The notes beneath the pieces were generated by a model. It had not been told where the DNA came from, made no database searches, and worked only from the letters and a program-made list of their open reading frames with translations. Shown piece after piece: positions 8,809-17,835 of a stretch of 45,404 nt of DNA; position 1 is the first letter of the stretch, and each line of letters opens with the position of its first letter. The stretch is from Candidatus Allocopromorpha excrementigallinarum (GTDB lineage: Bacteria > Bacillota > Clostridia > Peptostreptococcales > Anaerovoracaceae), in contig DVMP01000048.1 of NCBI GenBank assembly GCA_018714925.1, positions 1 through 45,404 on the forward strand, read 5' to 3'. A program made the position numbers and the translations under genes.

Positions 8809-8824
8809 TGGCACGGGAATTGCT
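8809..8824 (+). promoter_or_regulatory. Sigma-54 (-24/-12) promoter
   Basis: TGGCACGGGAATTGCT, GG-N10-GC spacing. Confidence 0.9.
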
Positions 8825-8872
8825 GTTAATAATAGCATAATAAAGCTGATAAAGAGGAAAGGAGACTGCGCT

Positions 8873-9928
8873 ATGGAAAATGTAAAGGTCATAATATGGG
8901 GACTGGGAGCCATGGGCGGCGGTATAGCCGACATGCTTCTTTCCAAAAAAGGAGTTGATATAGCCGGAGCGGCGGACATGGGACAAAAGGTGGGAACCTC
9001 CATGTACGACCATATAAAGACAGAAAGAGGGGGAAGACCGGAGATAATAGTAAGCGAGGCGGAGGAAATAATAAAGCCGGGAGCTGCGGACATAGTTATT
9101 CTCTGTACGGATTCCTTTACGGAAAAGGCCTTTCCGAAAATAAAATTTATCATTGAGCAGGGGATAAACTGTATAACCTCAGCGGAGGAAATGTCATATC
9201 CCGGGGCGAAAAACCCGCGTCTGGCGGAGGAGCTGGACCGTACGGCGGCTGAACACGGAGTTTCCATTCTGGGCACAGGAATAAATCCGGGGCATATAAT
9301 GGATATGCTCGTTCTGGTGATGACAGGCTGCATGACAGACGTAAAGCATATTCTTTCAAGGCGGGTCAACTCCCTCTCCCCTTTCGGGAAGACGGTTATG
9401 GAGGAGCAGGGAATAGGCATATCTCCTGAGGAATTCGCTGAAAGAAAGAAGGAGGGAACCATGTCGGGCCACGTGGGGTTCGCCGAATCTGTGGGGATGA
9501 TGGCAGAGGGCCTTGGCCTTAAGGTGGAAAGCTTTGTCCAGGACATGGAGCCTATAATCACCGATACTGACAGAAAATCGCCTCACGGCTTCGCGGCGGC
9601 GGGCTCCTGCGCCGGAGTGGCCATGACCGCGGACGCGTCCTTAGAGGGGGGAATAAAAATAAGGATGGAGCACCCTCAGCAGATAGAGCCTGAGCAGGCG
9701 GGAATAAGCACAGGAGACTACGTGAAAATAGAAGGCTCTCCTTCCATAAACCTGGTAAACAGCCCCGAGGTGGAGGGGGGCCTGGGAACCATAGCCATGT
9801 GCGTCAATATGATACCGCAGGTAATAAACGCGGAGCCCGGGCTTCATACCATGCTTACGCTCCCTGTTCCAAGAGCCGTTATGGGAGATATGAGAGACAG
9901 AATAAAGCCGTCAAAGAAATTAGTCTGA
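8873..9928 (+). CDS. ord: 2,4-diaminopentanoate dehydrogenase
   Basis: MENVKVIIWGLGAMGGGIADMLLSKKGVDIAGAAD Rossmann start; first gene of ortAB/oraSE cluster. Confidence 0.9.
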   Translation: MENVKVIIWGLGAMGGGIADMLLSKKGVDIAGAADMGQKVGTSMYDHIKTERGGRPEIIVSEAEEIIKPGAADIVILCTDSFTEKAFPKIKFIIEQGINCITSAEEMSYPGAKNPRLAEELDRTAAEHGVSILGTGINPGHIMDMLVLVMTGCMTDVKHILSRRVNSLSPFGKTVMEEQGIGISPEEFAERKKEGTMSGHVGFAESVGMMAEGLGLKVESFVQDMEPIITDTDRKSPHGFAAAGSCAGVAMTADASLEGGIKIRMEHPQQIEPEQAGISTGDYVKIEGSPSINLVNSPEVEGGLGTIAMCVNMIPQVINAEPGLHTMLTLPVPRAVMGDMRDRIKPSKKLV

Positions 9929-9944
9929 GAAGGGAGGATATAAA

Positions 9945-10244
9945 ATGGCGAAAAAAGGAGACTGGGTAAGGATTCACAAGGTGATCCTCAAGCCTGAGGA
10001 AAGAACGGGAAAGCTTCCCGAGGATACTAAAAAGGTACCCCTTGAAATGTGGACAAAGGGATATCTTCTTCACGATGGAGATATAGGAGAAGAGGTTGAG
10101 ATCGAGACTGTATGCGGAAGACATGAAAGGGGAACCCTTACAGAGGTAAACCCTTATTATACTCACAGCTTCGGAAGGTGTGTGCCGGAGCTTCTGGCTG
10201 TAGACAGACAGGTGAGAGAAATCGTGTTTGGAGGTGAGAAATAA
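9945..10244 (+). CDS. ortA: 2-amino-4-oxopentanoate thiolase alpha subunit
   Basis: 99 aa, MAKKGDWVRIHKVILKPEERTGKLPEDTKKVPLEMWTKGYL; position before ortB. Confidence 0.9.
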   Translation: MAKKGDWVRIHKVILKPEERTGKLPEDTKKVPLEMWTKGYLLHDGDIGEEVEIETVCGRHERGTLTEVNPYYTHSFGRCVPELLAVDRQVREIVFGGEK

Positions 10245-11668
10245 TGGCGGGGCTTCCTCAGGACTACGACAGCGTTATGAGCAGAAAAAATCAGGTAATG
10301 AACGCCGCTCTTTCCATAGACTACTCCAGGTTTGAGTCAGGCTCCATGGCCTTTGACTATGAGAAAATGATGAGAGAGACAGGTTACTGCCTGGAGGAGA
10401 TGGAGAAAATACAGCGGGAGGTAAACGTGGGAAACACTCCTGTTCTTGAGCTTAAAAATCTTACGGCCCTGGCCAGAGCCTGCGCTCCCGAGGGTAAGGG
10501 GGCGAGAATATTCATAAAGGATGAGGCGGCCAACCCTTCGGGAAGCTTTAAGGCGAGACGGGCCGCCAATGCGGTATATCACGCCAAAAAGCTGGGCTAC
10601 AAGGGAGTTATAGCCGCCACCTCGGGGAACTACGGCTCGGCTGTAGCCTCCCAGGCTGCCATGGCGGGCCTTAAATGCATCATAGTTCAGGAGTGCTACG
10701 ACTCAAAGGGAGTGGGCCAGCCTGAAATAATAGAAAAGGCCAGAAAGTGTGAAGCCCTGGGAGCAGAGGTGGTGCAGCTTACAGTGGGACCGGAGCTTTT
10801 TTACAAGTTCATACTTCTTCTGGAGGAAACGGGATATTTTAACGCGTCTCTTTACACCCCCTTCGGCATAGGAGGAGTGGAGACTCTGGGCTATGAGATA
10901 TCCATGCAGTTCAGGGAAAAATACGGGAAAGACCCTGACGCCGTAGTATGCACCAACGCGGGAGGGGGAAATCTCACGGGAACCGCCAGAGGCCTTATAA
11001 AGGCAGGCGCCAAGACCACCAGGATAATAGGAGCCTCCATAGATCTTACGGGGCTTCATATGGCGTCGGATTCGGCCTTTAATCTCAAGTCCTGCACCAC
11101 GGGCCATACGGGCTTCGGAGTTCCCTACGCGGTTGATCCCGATCATTCCGACGTGCCGAGATCAGCCGCCAGACCGCTCAGGTACATGGACAGATACGTG
11201 ACCATAACTCAGGGAGACGTTTTCTATATAACAGAGTGTCTGGCAACTCTCGAAGGTCTCGAAAAGGGCCCTGCGGGAAACACCTCTCTGGCGGCTGCCT
11301 TTGCCATATCCCAGGAGATGGACAGGGATGAGATGATAGTGGTTCAGGAAACCGAGTATACGGGAGCAGGCAAGCATGTGCAGCCACAGCTTTCCTTTGC
11401 CAGGGAAAACGGTATAGAGGTAAGACTGGGAGATCCCGCGGAAGAGATTCCGGGAAAAAGCGTCATAATTCCCGAGCATCCATCCCTTATAAAGGCAAAG
11501 GATATGGATCTTGACCACCGGAGGAGATCCCTTATAAAGGTCAACATGAGAAAATACACCATGGATCCCACCGCGGAGGATATAAAATACCTTGCGGCTG
11601 AGACGAAAAAGGATGAGCAATGGGTAAAAGCAACTGTAGAAGAGCTTAAGAAGGAGCTGAGACAATGA
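10244..11668 (+). CDS. ortB: 2-amino-4-oxopentanoate thiolase beta subunit (PLP-dependent)
   Basis: DEAANPSGSFKARRAANAVYHA PLP-lysine motif; threonine synthase-like fold; 1-nt overlap with ortA (TAATG). Confidence 0.92.
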   Translation: MAGLPQDYDSVMSRKNQVMNAALSIDYSRFESGSMAFDYEKMMRETGYCLEEMEKIQREVNVGNTPVLELKNLTALARACAPEGKGARIFIKDEAANPSGSFKARRAANAVYHAKKLGYKGVIAATSGNYGSAVASQAAMAGLKCIIVQECYDSKGVGQPEIIEKARKCEALGAEVVQLTVGPELFYKFILLLEETGYFNASLYTPFGIGGVETLGYEISMQFREKYGKDPDAVVCTNAGGGNLTGTARGLIKAGAKTTRIIGASIDLTGLHMASDSAFNLKSCTTGHTGFGVPYAVDPDHSDVPRSAARPLRYMDRYVTITQGDVFYITECLATLEGLEKGPAGNTSLAAAFAISQEMDRDEMIVVQETEYTGAGKHVQPQLSFARENGIEVRLGDPAEEIPGKSVIIPEHPSLIKAKDMDLDHRRRSLIKVNMRKYTMDPTAEDIKYLAAETKKDEQWVKATVEELKKELRQ

Positions 11669-12036
11669 AAAGAGCAGATGATTTTCAGGAAAGAAGAAAG
11701 CATATAGCCAATCTCACCGATGAAGAGCTTTACAACAGATTCTGGGAGCTGACGGCTCAGGTGGTGGAGCCCCTTATAGAGCTGGGGAGGACACATACCA
11801 CTCCGTCTGTTGAAAGAGCCGTGCTTCTGAGAATGGGAATATCATCTCTGGATACTCAGAAAATAGTGGAGGGCTGTATGGAAAGAGGCCTCATGGGTCA
11901 TGGGGCCGGCCATGTGGTATACAGATACGCCAAAGAAAAGGGAATTTCCATAAGAGAGGCGGGGGAGAATCTCGCCGGAGGAGAAGGCTGGGATGAAGCG
12001 GCAGCCATGTTCAGGGGAGGTAAGAGATATGACTGA
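11665..12036 (+). CDS. oraS: D-ornithine 4,5-aminomutase S subunit
   Basis: 123 aa MKRADDFQERRKHIANLTDEELYNRFWELTAQVVEPLIELGRTHTTPSVERAVLLRMG; ATGA overlap with ortB. Confidence 0.92.
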   Translation: MKRADDFQERRKHIANLTDEELYNRFWELTAQVVEPLIELGRTHTTPSVERAVLLRMGISSLDTQKIVEGCMERGLMGHGAGHVVYRYAKEKGISIREAGENLAGGEGWDEAAAMFRGGKRYD

Positions 12037-14254
12037 TATGAAGCTGAAGCCTAACGAAAAGCTGGATGTGAGAAATATCCTCAAGGATTTGGACAAATAC
12101 AGCCCCAGAAGAAGGGGCTGGACCTGGAGGAAGCACGCGCCAGGCCTTAAAATGGGTCCCTTCGAGTATCGCGACTGCTCGGAGCCTCTTAAAAACAGCG
12201 TGGGGCTTCCTCCCGCCAAATATTTCGGAAACATAGATCCTCAGCCTGACGCTGTTATAACAACAGAGATAGCCTCGGGAAGATTCGAGGATGATATAAG
12301 AAGGATGAGAATGGCTGCCTGGCACGGCGCTGATCACATAATGGTAATAAGGCATATGGGGCAGTCCCACATAGACGGACTTATGGAGGGGACCCCTCAG
12401 GGAATAGGGGGAGTGCCCATTACAAGGAAGCAGGTGAGAGCCCAGAGAAAGGCCCTGGACATTATAGAGGACGAGGTGGGAAGACCCATAAACTACCATT
12501 CGTATGTTTCAGGAGTGGCGGGCCCCGACGTGGCTGTAATGTTCGCGGAGGAGGGAATAAACGGAGCTCATCAGGATCCTCAGTACAACGTTCTCTACAG
12601 AGACATAAACTGTGTAAGATCCTTTGTGGACGCCTGCGAGTCAAAGAAGATAATGGCCTGGGCCGGAATACTTCAGATAGACGGGGCCCACAACGCCAAC
12701 GCCACGGCCAGAGAGGCCTGGAAGGTGATGCCCGAGCTTATAGTTCAGCACGCCATTAACGCTCTCTTTTCGGAAAAGGTGGGAATAAAGCCTGAAAATA
12801 TCAGCCTTTCCACTGTACCGCCCACAGCCGCTCCCGCCCCGTGCGTTTACATGGATCTGCCCTACGCGGTGGCTCTCAGGGAAATATGCGACAGATACAA
12901 AATGAGAGCTCAGCAGAATACCAAGTATATCTGCTCCTCAACGAGAGAGGCGACAGTAACCCATGTGCTCAACATGCTCATCTCAAAGCTGACCAGAGCC
13001 GATATACAGTCCACAATTACTCCTGACGAGGGAAGAAACGTGCCGTGGCACATATACAATATAGAAGCCTGCGACAACGCCAAGCAGACACTGGTAGGCC
13101 TTGACGGCCTTATGGAGATGGTGGAGCTTAAGAAGGAAGGCCCTCTCAGGGAAAAGGTCAGAGAAATAAAGGAAAGAGCATGTCTGTTTATGGAGGAAAT
13201 CCTCGAGACGGGCGGCTACTTTAAGGCTGTGGAGGAAGGCTTTTTCGTGGATTCCGCTCAGTACCCGGAAAGAAACGGAGACGGCATCGCCAGAAAGGCG
13301 GATGGAGGCGTAGGCAGCGGCTGTATTTTCCAAAGAGAGGATGACTATATGGCCCCGGTTACCGCCCACTTCGGATACAACAATGTAGAGCAGTACGGAG
13401 GAGATCCTGAGAACCCGGCGGCTCTTATAGGAGGCTGCACCTTTGAGGACAGAGATAAAATCGTGTATATAGACGAGCTGGATGAAGAGGACTGTGTTGA
13501 AAGAAGACTTGAGAATGTGGAAAGGTACCTGGATGGCCGGGCTTTAAAGCCTGAGATGGAATGGTGCGGAGACGGAGTCGTTATGATGACCATGTGTCTG
13601 CCCGTACACGCCAGAGCAGCCGAGGCCGCCGCCCTGGAGATAGGAAGAAGGCTGGGCCTTGAGGATCCCGAGGTTATAAACAGAGAGGTTCTTCAGGAAG
13701 CGGAGGGGACCAGAATAGAAATGAAGGGCAGGGTTTCCTTTGACATAGATCCCGCTAATCTTGAGATACCTCCCGAGCCCCATCATATGAGCGACGAGGA
13801 GCTTTACAGAGAATTCAGCGAGCATCCCATGACAGTGGTATGCGGTACAGTGGGAGAAGACGAGCATTCGGTAGGCCTCAGGGAGATAATAAACATTAAG
13901 CACGGAGGCATAGAAAAATGGGGAGTAAAGGTGGAATATCTGGGAACCTCGGTTCCCGTGGAAAAGCTGGTGGACGCGGCCATTGAGCTGGACGCCGACG
14001 CTATTTTAGCCTCCACCATTATATCCCATGACAACATTCACTATAAGAACATGAAGCGGATAAACGATCTCGCGGTGGAAAAGGGTATAAGAGACAAGGT
14101 GATAATCGCCGCGGGAGGTACTCAGGTAGTGCCGGAGGAGGCCAGAAGCACAGGCATAGACCGGGGATTTGGCAGAGATTCCCACGGCATAGACGTAGCC
14201 ACCTTCCTGGCGGAGGAAGCCATGAGAAGGAGAGGGGAGACAAATGAAAGCTGA
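12029..14254 (+). CDS. oraE: D-ornithine 4,5-aminomutase E subunit (adenosylcobalamin/PLP)
   Basis: 741 aa; MTDMKLKPNEKLDVRNILKDLDKYSPRRRGWTWR; cobalamin motif DEHSVG (DxHxxG) near C-terminus. Confidence 0.95.
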   Translation: MTDMKLKPNEKLDVRNILKDLDKYSPRRRGWTWRKHAPGLKMGPFEYRDCSEPLKNSVGLPPAKYFGNIDPQPDAVITTEIASGRFEDDIRRMRMAAWHGADHIMVIRHMGQSHIDGLMEGTPQGIGGVPITRKQVRAQRKALDIIEDEVGRPINYHSYVSGVAGPDVAVMFAEEGINGAHQDPQYNVLYRDINCVRSFVDACESKKIMAWAGILQIDGAHNANATAREAWKVMPELIVQHAINALFSEKVGIKPENISLSTVPPTAAPAPCVYMDLPYAVALREICDRYKMRAQQNTKYICSSTREATVTHVLNMLISKLTRADIQSTITPDEGRNVPWHIYNIEACDNAKQTLVGLDGLMEMVELKKEGPLREKVREIKERACLFMEEILETGGYFKAVEEGFFVDSAQYPERNGDGIARKADGGVGSGCIFQREDDYMAPVTAHFGYNNVEQYGGDPENPAALIGGCTFEDRDKIVYIDELDEEDCVERRLENVERYLDGRALKPEMEWCGDGVVMMTMCLPVHARAAEAAALEIGRRLGLEDPEVINREVLQEAEGTRIEMKGRVSFDIDPANLEIPPEPHHMSDEELYREFSEHPMTVVCGTVGEDEHSVGLREIINIKHGGIEKWGVKVEYLGTSVPVEKLVDAAIELDADAILASTIISHDNIHYKNMKRINDLAVEKGIRDKVIIAAGGTQVVPEEARSTGIDRGFGRDSHGIDVATFLAEEAMRRRGETNES

Positions 14255-15620
14255 TATTCTCGTAGCGGAAATAGGCTCAACTACAACTGTAGTCAACGCC
14301 TTTAACAACATAGACAGCGATGATCCCGTCTTCCTGGGACAGGGGCAGGCTCCCACCTCTGTGCTTGAGGGAGATGTGAGAATAGGCCTCAGGGGAGCCA
14401 TAGAAGACCTGTGCAGGAAAAAGAATGAGGAAGCCCTGGAGTACGGCGAAATGGCGGCAACCTCCTCGGCTGCCGGCGGACTCAGGATGACAGTTCACGG
14501 ACTCGTCTACGATATGACGGCCAGGGCGGCAAGGGAGGCGGCCCTGGGAGCCGGAGCCGTTATAAAGAAGGTAACTGCCGGAAAGCTGAGAAGAACAGAT
14601 CTTGCCGCCATAAAGGAGACGGATCCCAACATAATACTAATAGCCGGAGGAGTGGATTACGGAGAAAGAGACACCGCCCTGCACAACGGTGAGCTGATAA
14701 GAAGTCTGGGACTGACCACGCCGGTCATATACGCGGGAAACTGCGAGAACACAGAAGAGATGAAGCTTATATTTAATGAGAAAAGCGGGCAGAAGCTTTA
14801 CTGTGTGGAAAATGTATATCCCCAAATAGACCGGCTCAACGTGGAGCCCTGCCGAAGGGTTATTCAGCAGGTATTTGAGGAGCATATAACAGCGGCTCCC
14901 GGAATGGAGCAGGTGAGAGAAATGGTAAACGGAACCATAATTCCCACGCCGGGAGCCGTAATGGAGGCGGCGAAGCTGCTGTATGAAGCTGTAGGAGACC
15001 TGATGGTTATAGACGTAGGCGGAGCCACTACAGACGTACATTCCGTGGCGGAGGACTCAGAGGCCGCGGCGGGAATAATGACAGCTCCGGAGCCCAAGGC
15101 AAAGAGAACGGTGGAGGGGGACCTGGGAGTCTATGTCAACAGGCTCAACGTAATAGAATCCATGGGAGAGGAAGACTTCAGACAGAGCTGCGAAGCTTCG
15201 GGGATAGATCCCGAAAAGACACTGGAGTCCTACAGAGCCATTCCCCAAAATAAAGAGGAAACAAGGCTGGTGGAGATACTGGCTGAGGAAGCCGCCGTCA
15301 GAGGAGTGGACAGACATGCCGGACGGATCCGTTACGTATACGGACCATCGGGAAGAAGCGCCCTGGCCGAGGGAAAGGATCTCACCCGGGTTAAGACCAT
15401 TGTGGGAACAGGGGGAGCCCTTACGCGTCTTCCGGAGGGAAAGAAAATAATAAAAAGAGCTCTGACCTTTGACCATACGGGTCTCCGGCTTCTGCCGGGA
15501 GAAGGTGGACGAATAGAGGTGGACAGTCATTACATTATGGCCTCCGCCGGCGCCCTTTCAAAGAAATACAGGAAGGCGGCTCTCAGACTTCTGGAAAAGA
15601 GCCTGGAAGGCGGAAGCTGA
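14244..15620 (+). CDS. GlmL/MutL-like ASKHA protein associated with ornithine aminomutase (probable reactivating factor)
   Basis: ILVAEIGSTTTVVNAF, MVIDVGGATTDVHSV, VGTGGALTRLPEG; overlaps oraE by 11 nt. Confidence 0.88.
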   Translation: MKADILVAEIGSTTTVVNAFNNIDSDDPVFLGQGQAPTSVLEGDVRIGLRGAIEDLCRKKNEEALEYGEMAATSSAAGGLRMTVHGLVYDMTARAAREAALGAGAVIKKVTAGKLRRTDLAAIKETDPNIILIAGGVDYGERDTALHNGELIRSLGLTTPVIYAGNCENTEEMKLIFNEKSGQKLYCVENVYPQIDRLNVEPCRRVIQQVFEEHITAAPGMEQVREMVNGTIIPTPGAVMEAAKLLYEAVGDLMVIDVGGATTDVHSVAEDSEAAAGIMTAPEPKAKRTVEGDLGVYVNRLNVIESMGEEDFRQSCEASGIDPEKTLESYRAIPQNKEETRLVEILAEEAAVRGVDRHAGRIRYVYGPSGRSALAEGKDLTRVKTIVGTGGALTRLPEGKKIIKRALTFDHTGLRLLPGEGGRIEVDSHYIMASAGALSKKYRKAALRLLEKSLEGGS

Positions 15621-15656
15621 AGCTCCGCGAAAAATAAAAGAAAGAAGCCCGGAAAC

Positions 15657-15709
15657 AAAAGGGGCTGTGAAAAAAATGATATTTCATTTTTTCACGGCCC
15701 CTTTTGCCA
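15657..15709 (+). terminator. Strong terminator after the ornithine operon
   Basis: AAAAGGGGCTGTGAAAAAAATGATATTTCATTTTTTCACGGCCCCTTTT. Confidence 0.9.
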
Positions 15710-15989
15710 TCATCATCATTATTCTACTATTTTGTAGGAGGTGTATGCTTCTGTCGTACCCGAACCTTTCGGCCCGGGTACAAACAGAGACTTTTTAGGA
15801 AGGGCTGCTTTATATTGGGGATTTGAGAAGAAGAAGTGTTGTTTTTTTTACGCAGCCCTTGTATCCTCTTTGTCTCAGCAGCATTCCTTTCTGCTGCTGT
15901 GTCTATATAATAGCAGTGGAATATGCCGTTTTTGGGATACTATTGTGAAGGTTTTTTGAAAAAAACATGTGAAAGCCATGAGATGGCTC

Positions 15990-17135
15990 CTATGAAAGGT
16001 CAATAAGCCCCAGATCGGCCTTCCACAAAAGTATGCGCCGCAGGGAGCTGTCTATGCGGGATTCCTTTATGAGACCATCCCGGACAGCCTCCAGGAGCGC
16101 CCTGCTCTGGACGGCGAAATCACCTGTGCATATCATGTCGTTTCCGGCGAGAACCGCCGTTACGGCGCTGTCGCCGTAGGAAGAATAATCCTTTACAGCC
16201 CCCATGGACAGATCGTCGGTTATAACAACACCGTCAAAGGCAAGATCATGTCTGAGAGCTACGTGTACCGCCGGAGAAAGAGAGGCAGGTCTCCTGCTGT
16301 CAAAGGCTGAAACTATGTTATGAGAAATGAGTACGGCAGGGGCTCCGGCGTCTATGGCCGCCTTAAAGGGAACAAGATCACGCTCCTCTATTTCCTTCAG
16401 GGTCCTGTTGTCTGCGGCAAGACCCTTGTGGGTATCTCCGGTGCTGCCGTAGCCGGGAAAATGCTTCAGAACGCACCCCGTGCCATCCTCAAGACATGCC
16501 TCGACAACAGCGGAGGCGTAGCGGGCGGTTGTGCGGGGGCCCTGACCAAGGCTTCTGCTGTACATAAAGTCGGAAGGATCGAGGGAAATATCGCAGACGG
16601 GAGCAAGATTCACATCTATTCCCAGAGCTTTCAGCAGCTGATTCTTCTGGTGGGTATCTGAGATTATGAGATCAAGACCGCCCTCATTATAAAGCTCACG
16701 AGGTGATTTAAAGGGCTCTGACCTGAAGGCCTTGTGAGAGCTTATTCTCACCACAGTGCCGCCCTCCTCGTCTACTGCCGTAAGAGGAGGTATATCCATG
16801 GAGCTGTGAAGCTCCTCCGTAAGGGCCGCCGTCTCATTGGGAGAAGAGTCTTCAAAGGCGGAGGAAAAAAGAAGAACTCCTCCCAGATGAAGCCCGGAGA
16901 CCTGGGAGGGGTCGGGAAAGCCGTCGTAAAAACAGCCGAGAAACATCTGTCCCACCTTTTCCTCGAGAGTCATTTCATCTATTATTTCATTTATAGCCGA
17001 GGCTTCGCCGCCTGCGATGGAGGCCTCTATATCCTCCAGGCTTCCGGCCTTTTCCCCGTCAAGAGCGCGCCATGAAAAAAAGGCCAGCACAGCGGCCGCC
17101 GCGAGAAAGGCGCAGAAAAATAAAAATCGTTTCAT
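15990..17135 (-). CDS. Glycoside hydrolase family 3 (beta-N-acetylhexosaminidase/NagZ-like), signal peptide
   Basis: KVGQMFLGCF, DEEGGTVVRI, KHFPGYGSTGDTHKGL, VVITDDLSMGAV. Confidence 0.92.
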   Translation of the reverse strand: MKRFLFFCAFLAAAAVLAFFSWRALDGEKAGSLEDIEASIAGGEASAINEIIDEMTLEEKVGQMFLGCFYDGFPDPSQVSGLHLGGVLLFSSAFEDSSPNETAALTEELHSSMDIPPLTAVDEEGGTVVRISSHKAFRSEPFKSPRELYNEGGLDLIISDTHQKNQLLKALGIDVNLAPVCDISLDPSDFMYSRSLGQGPRTTARYASAVVEACLEDGTGCVLKHFPGYGSTGDTHKGLAADNRTLKEIEERDLVPFKAAIDAGAPAVLISHNIVSAFDSRRPASLSPAVHVALRHDLAFDGVVITDDLSMGAVKDYSSYGDSAVTAVLAGNDMICTGDFAVQSRALLEAVRDGLIKESRIDSSLRRILLWKADLGLIDLS

Positions 17136-17174
17136 ACCTTACCAGCTTTACAGGTTAACATTTAATTTCAACAA

Positions 17175-17218
17175 AAAATATCCGCCTTTAGATTCTATCA
17201 CAGAAAAGGCGGATATAG
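17175..17218 (-). terminator. Intrinsic terminator downstream of bioY
   Basis: ATATCCGCCTTT...AAAAGGCGGATAT; minus-strand T-run follows. Confidence 0.85.
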
Positions 17219-17250
17219 CACATATTTAAAGAGATTATTTTATGAAAAAA

Positions 17251-17835
17251 TCAGAAAAGAAGAGGTCTCAGCCTTACCACAAGAAGGGAAGCGGCGATGA
17301 TTTTGAGGCCGTCTCCAATAAGAAAAGGAATTACACAGGCTACGAGAGAGGCAATGAGTCCCGTTCCGGTGCTGTACATAAACCACGCTGTGCCGAGAAA
17401 GTAGCAGGCGGTCAGACCGCATATCATGGCCAGAACGCAGACAGCGGTTTTTTTCGGTCCCGATAAAGAGGCGGCGAAGGCTCTGTCGCATATGAATCCC
17501 ACAATAAAGGCTGCGGCTATGTAGCCTGCTATATAGCCTCCCGTAGGGCCCATCAGGACTCCGGGACCGCCGCTGAAATTAGAAAAGACGGGAAGTCCCA
17601 CAGCGCCCAGAAGCACATACACCATAAGACTTACGGTTCCGTATTTCATTCCCAGAATTCCTCCTGCAAGGAAAACAGCCAGGGTGGCTAGATTTACAGG
17701 CACGGGAGTGAATCCCAGAGGAATGGAAATATATGTGCATACCGCGGTAAGGGCCGCGAAGAGGCCGCATAGAGCCAAGTAAGCTGTATTTGAATATCTT
17801 TTTTCTCCTGTCATCATTTTCAGATCTCCTTTCAT
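17251..17835 (-). CDS. bioY: Biotin transporter BioY
   Basis: SIPLGFTPVPVNLATLAVFLAGGILG...GAVGLPVFSNFSGGPGVLMGPTGGYIAGYIAAAFIVG. Confidence 0.95.
   Translation of the reverse strand: MKGDLKMMTGEKRYSNTAYLALCGLFAALTAVCTYISIPLGFTPVPVNLATLAVFLAGGILGMKYGTVSLMVYVLLGAVGLPVFSNFSGGPGVLMGPTGGYIAGYIAAAFIVGFICDRAFAASLSGPKKTAVCVLAMICGLTACYFLGTAWFMYSTGTGLIASLVACVIPFLIGDGLKIIAASLLVVRLRPLLF

Noticed and set aside
8722-9561. 279-aa minus-strand ORF antisense to ord
   Set aside because: Shadow frame of 2,4-diaminopentanoate dehydrogenase; low-complexity I/P/S-rich translation and no SD
15741-15959. 72-aa + ORF after the ornithine operon
   Set aside because: No SD-supported start, no motif; sequence is dominated by hairpin arms
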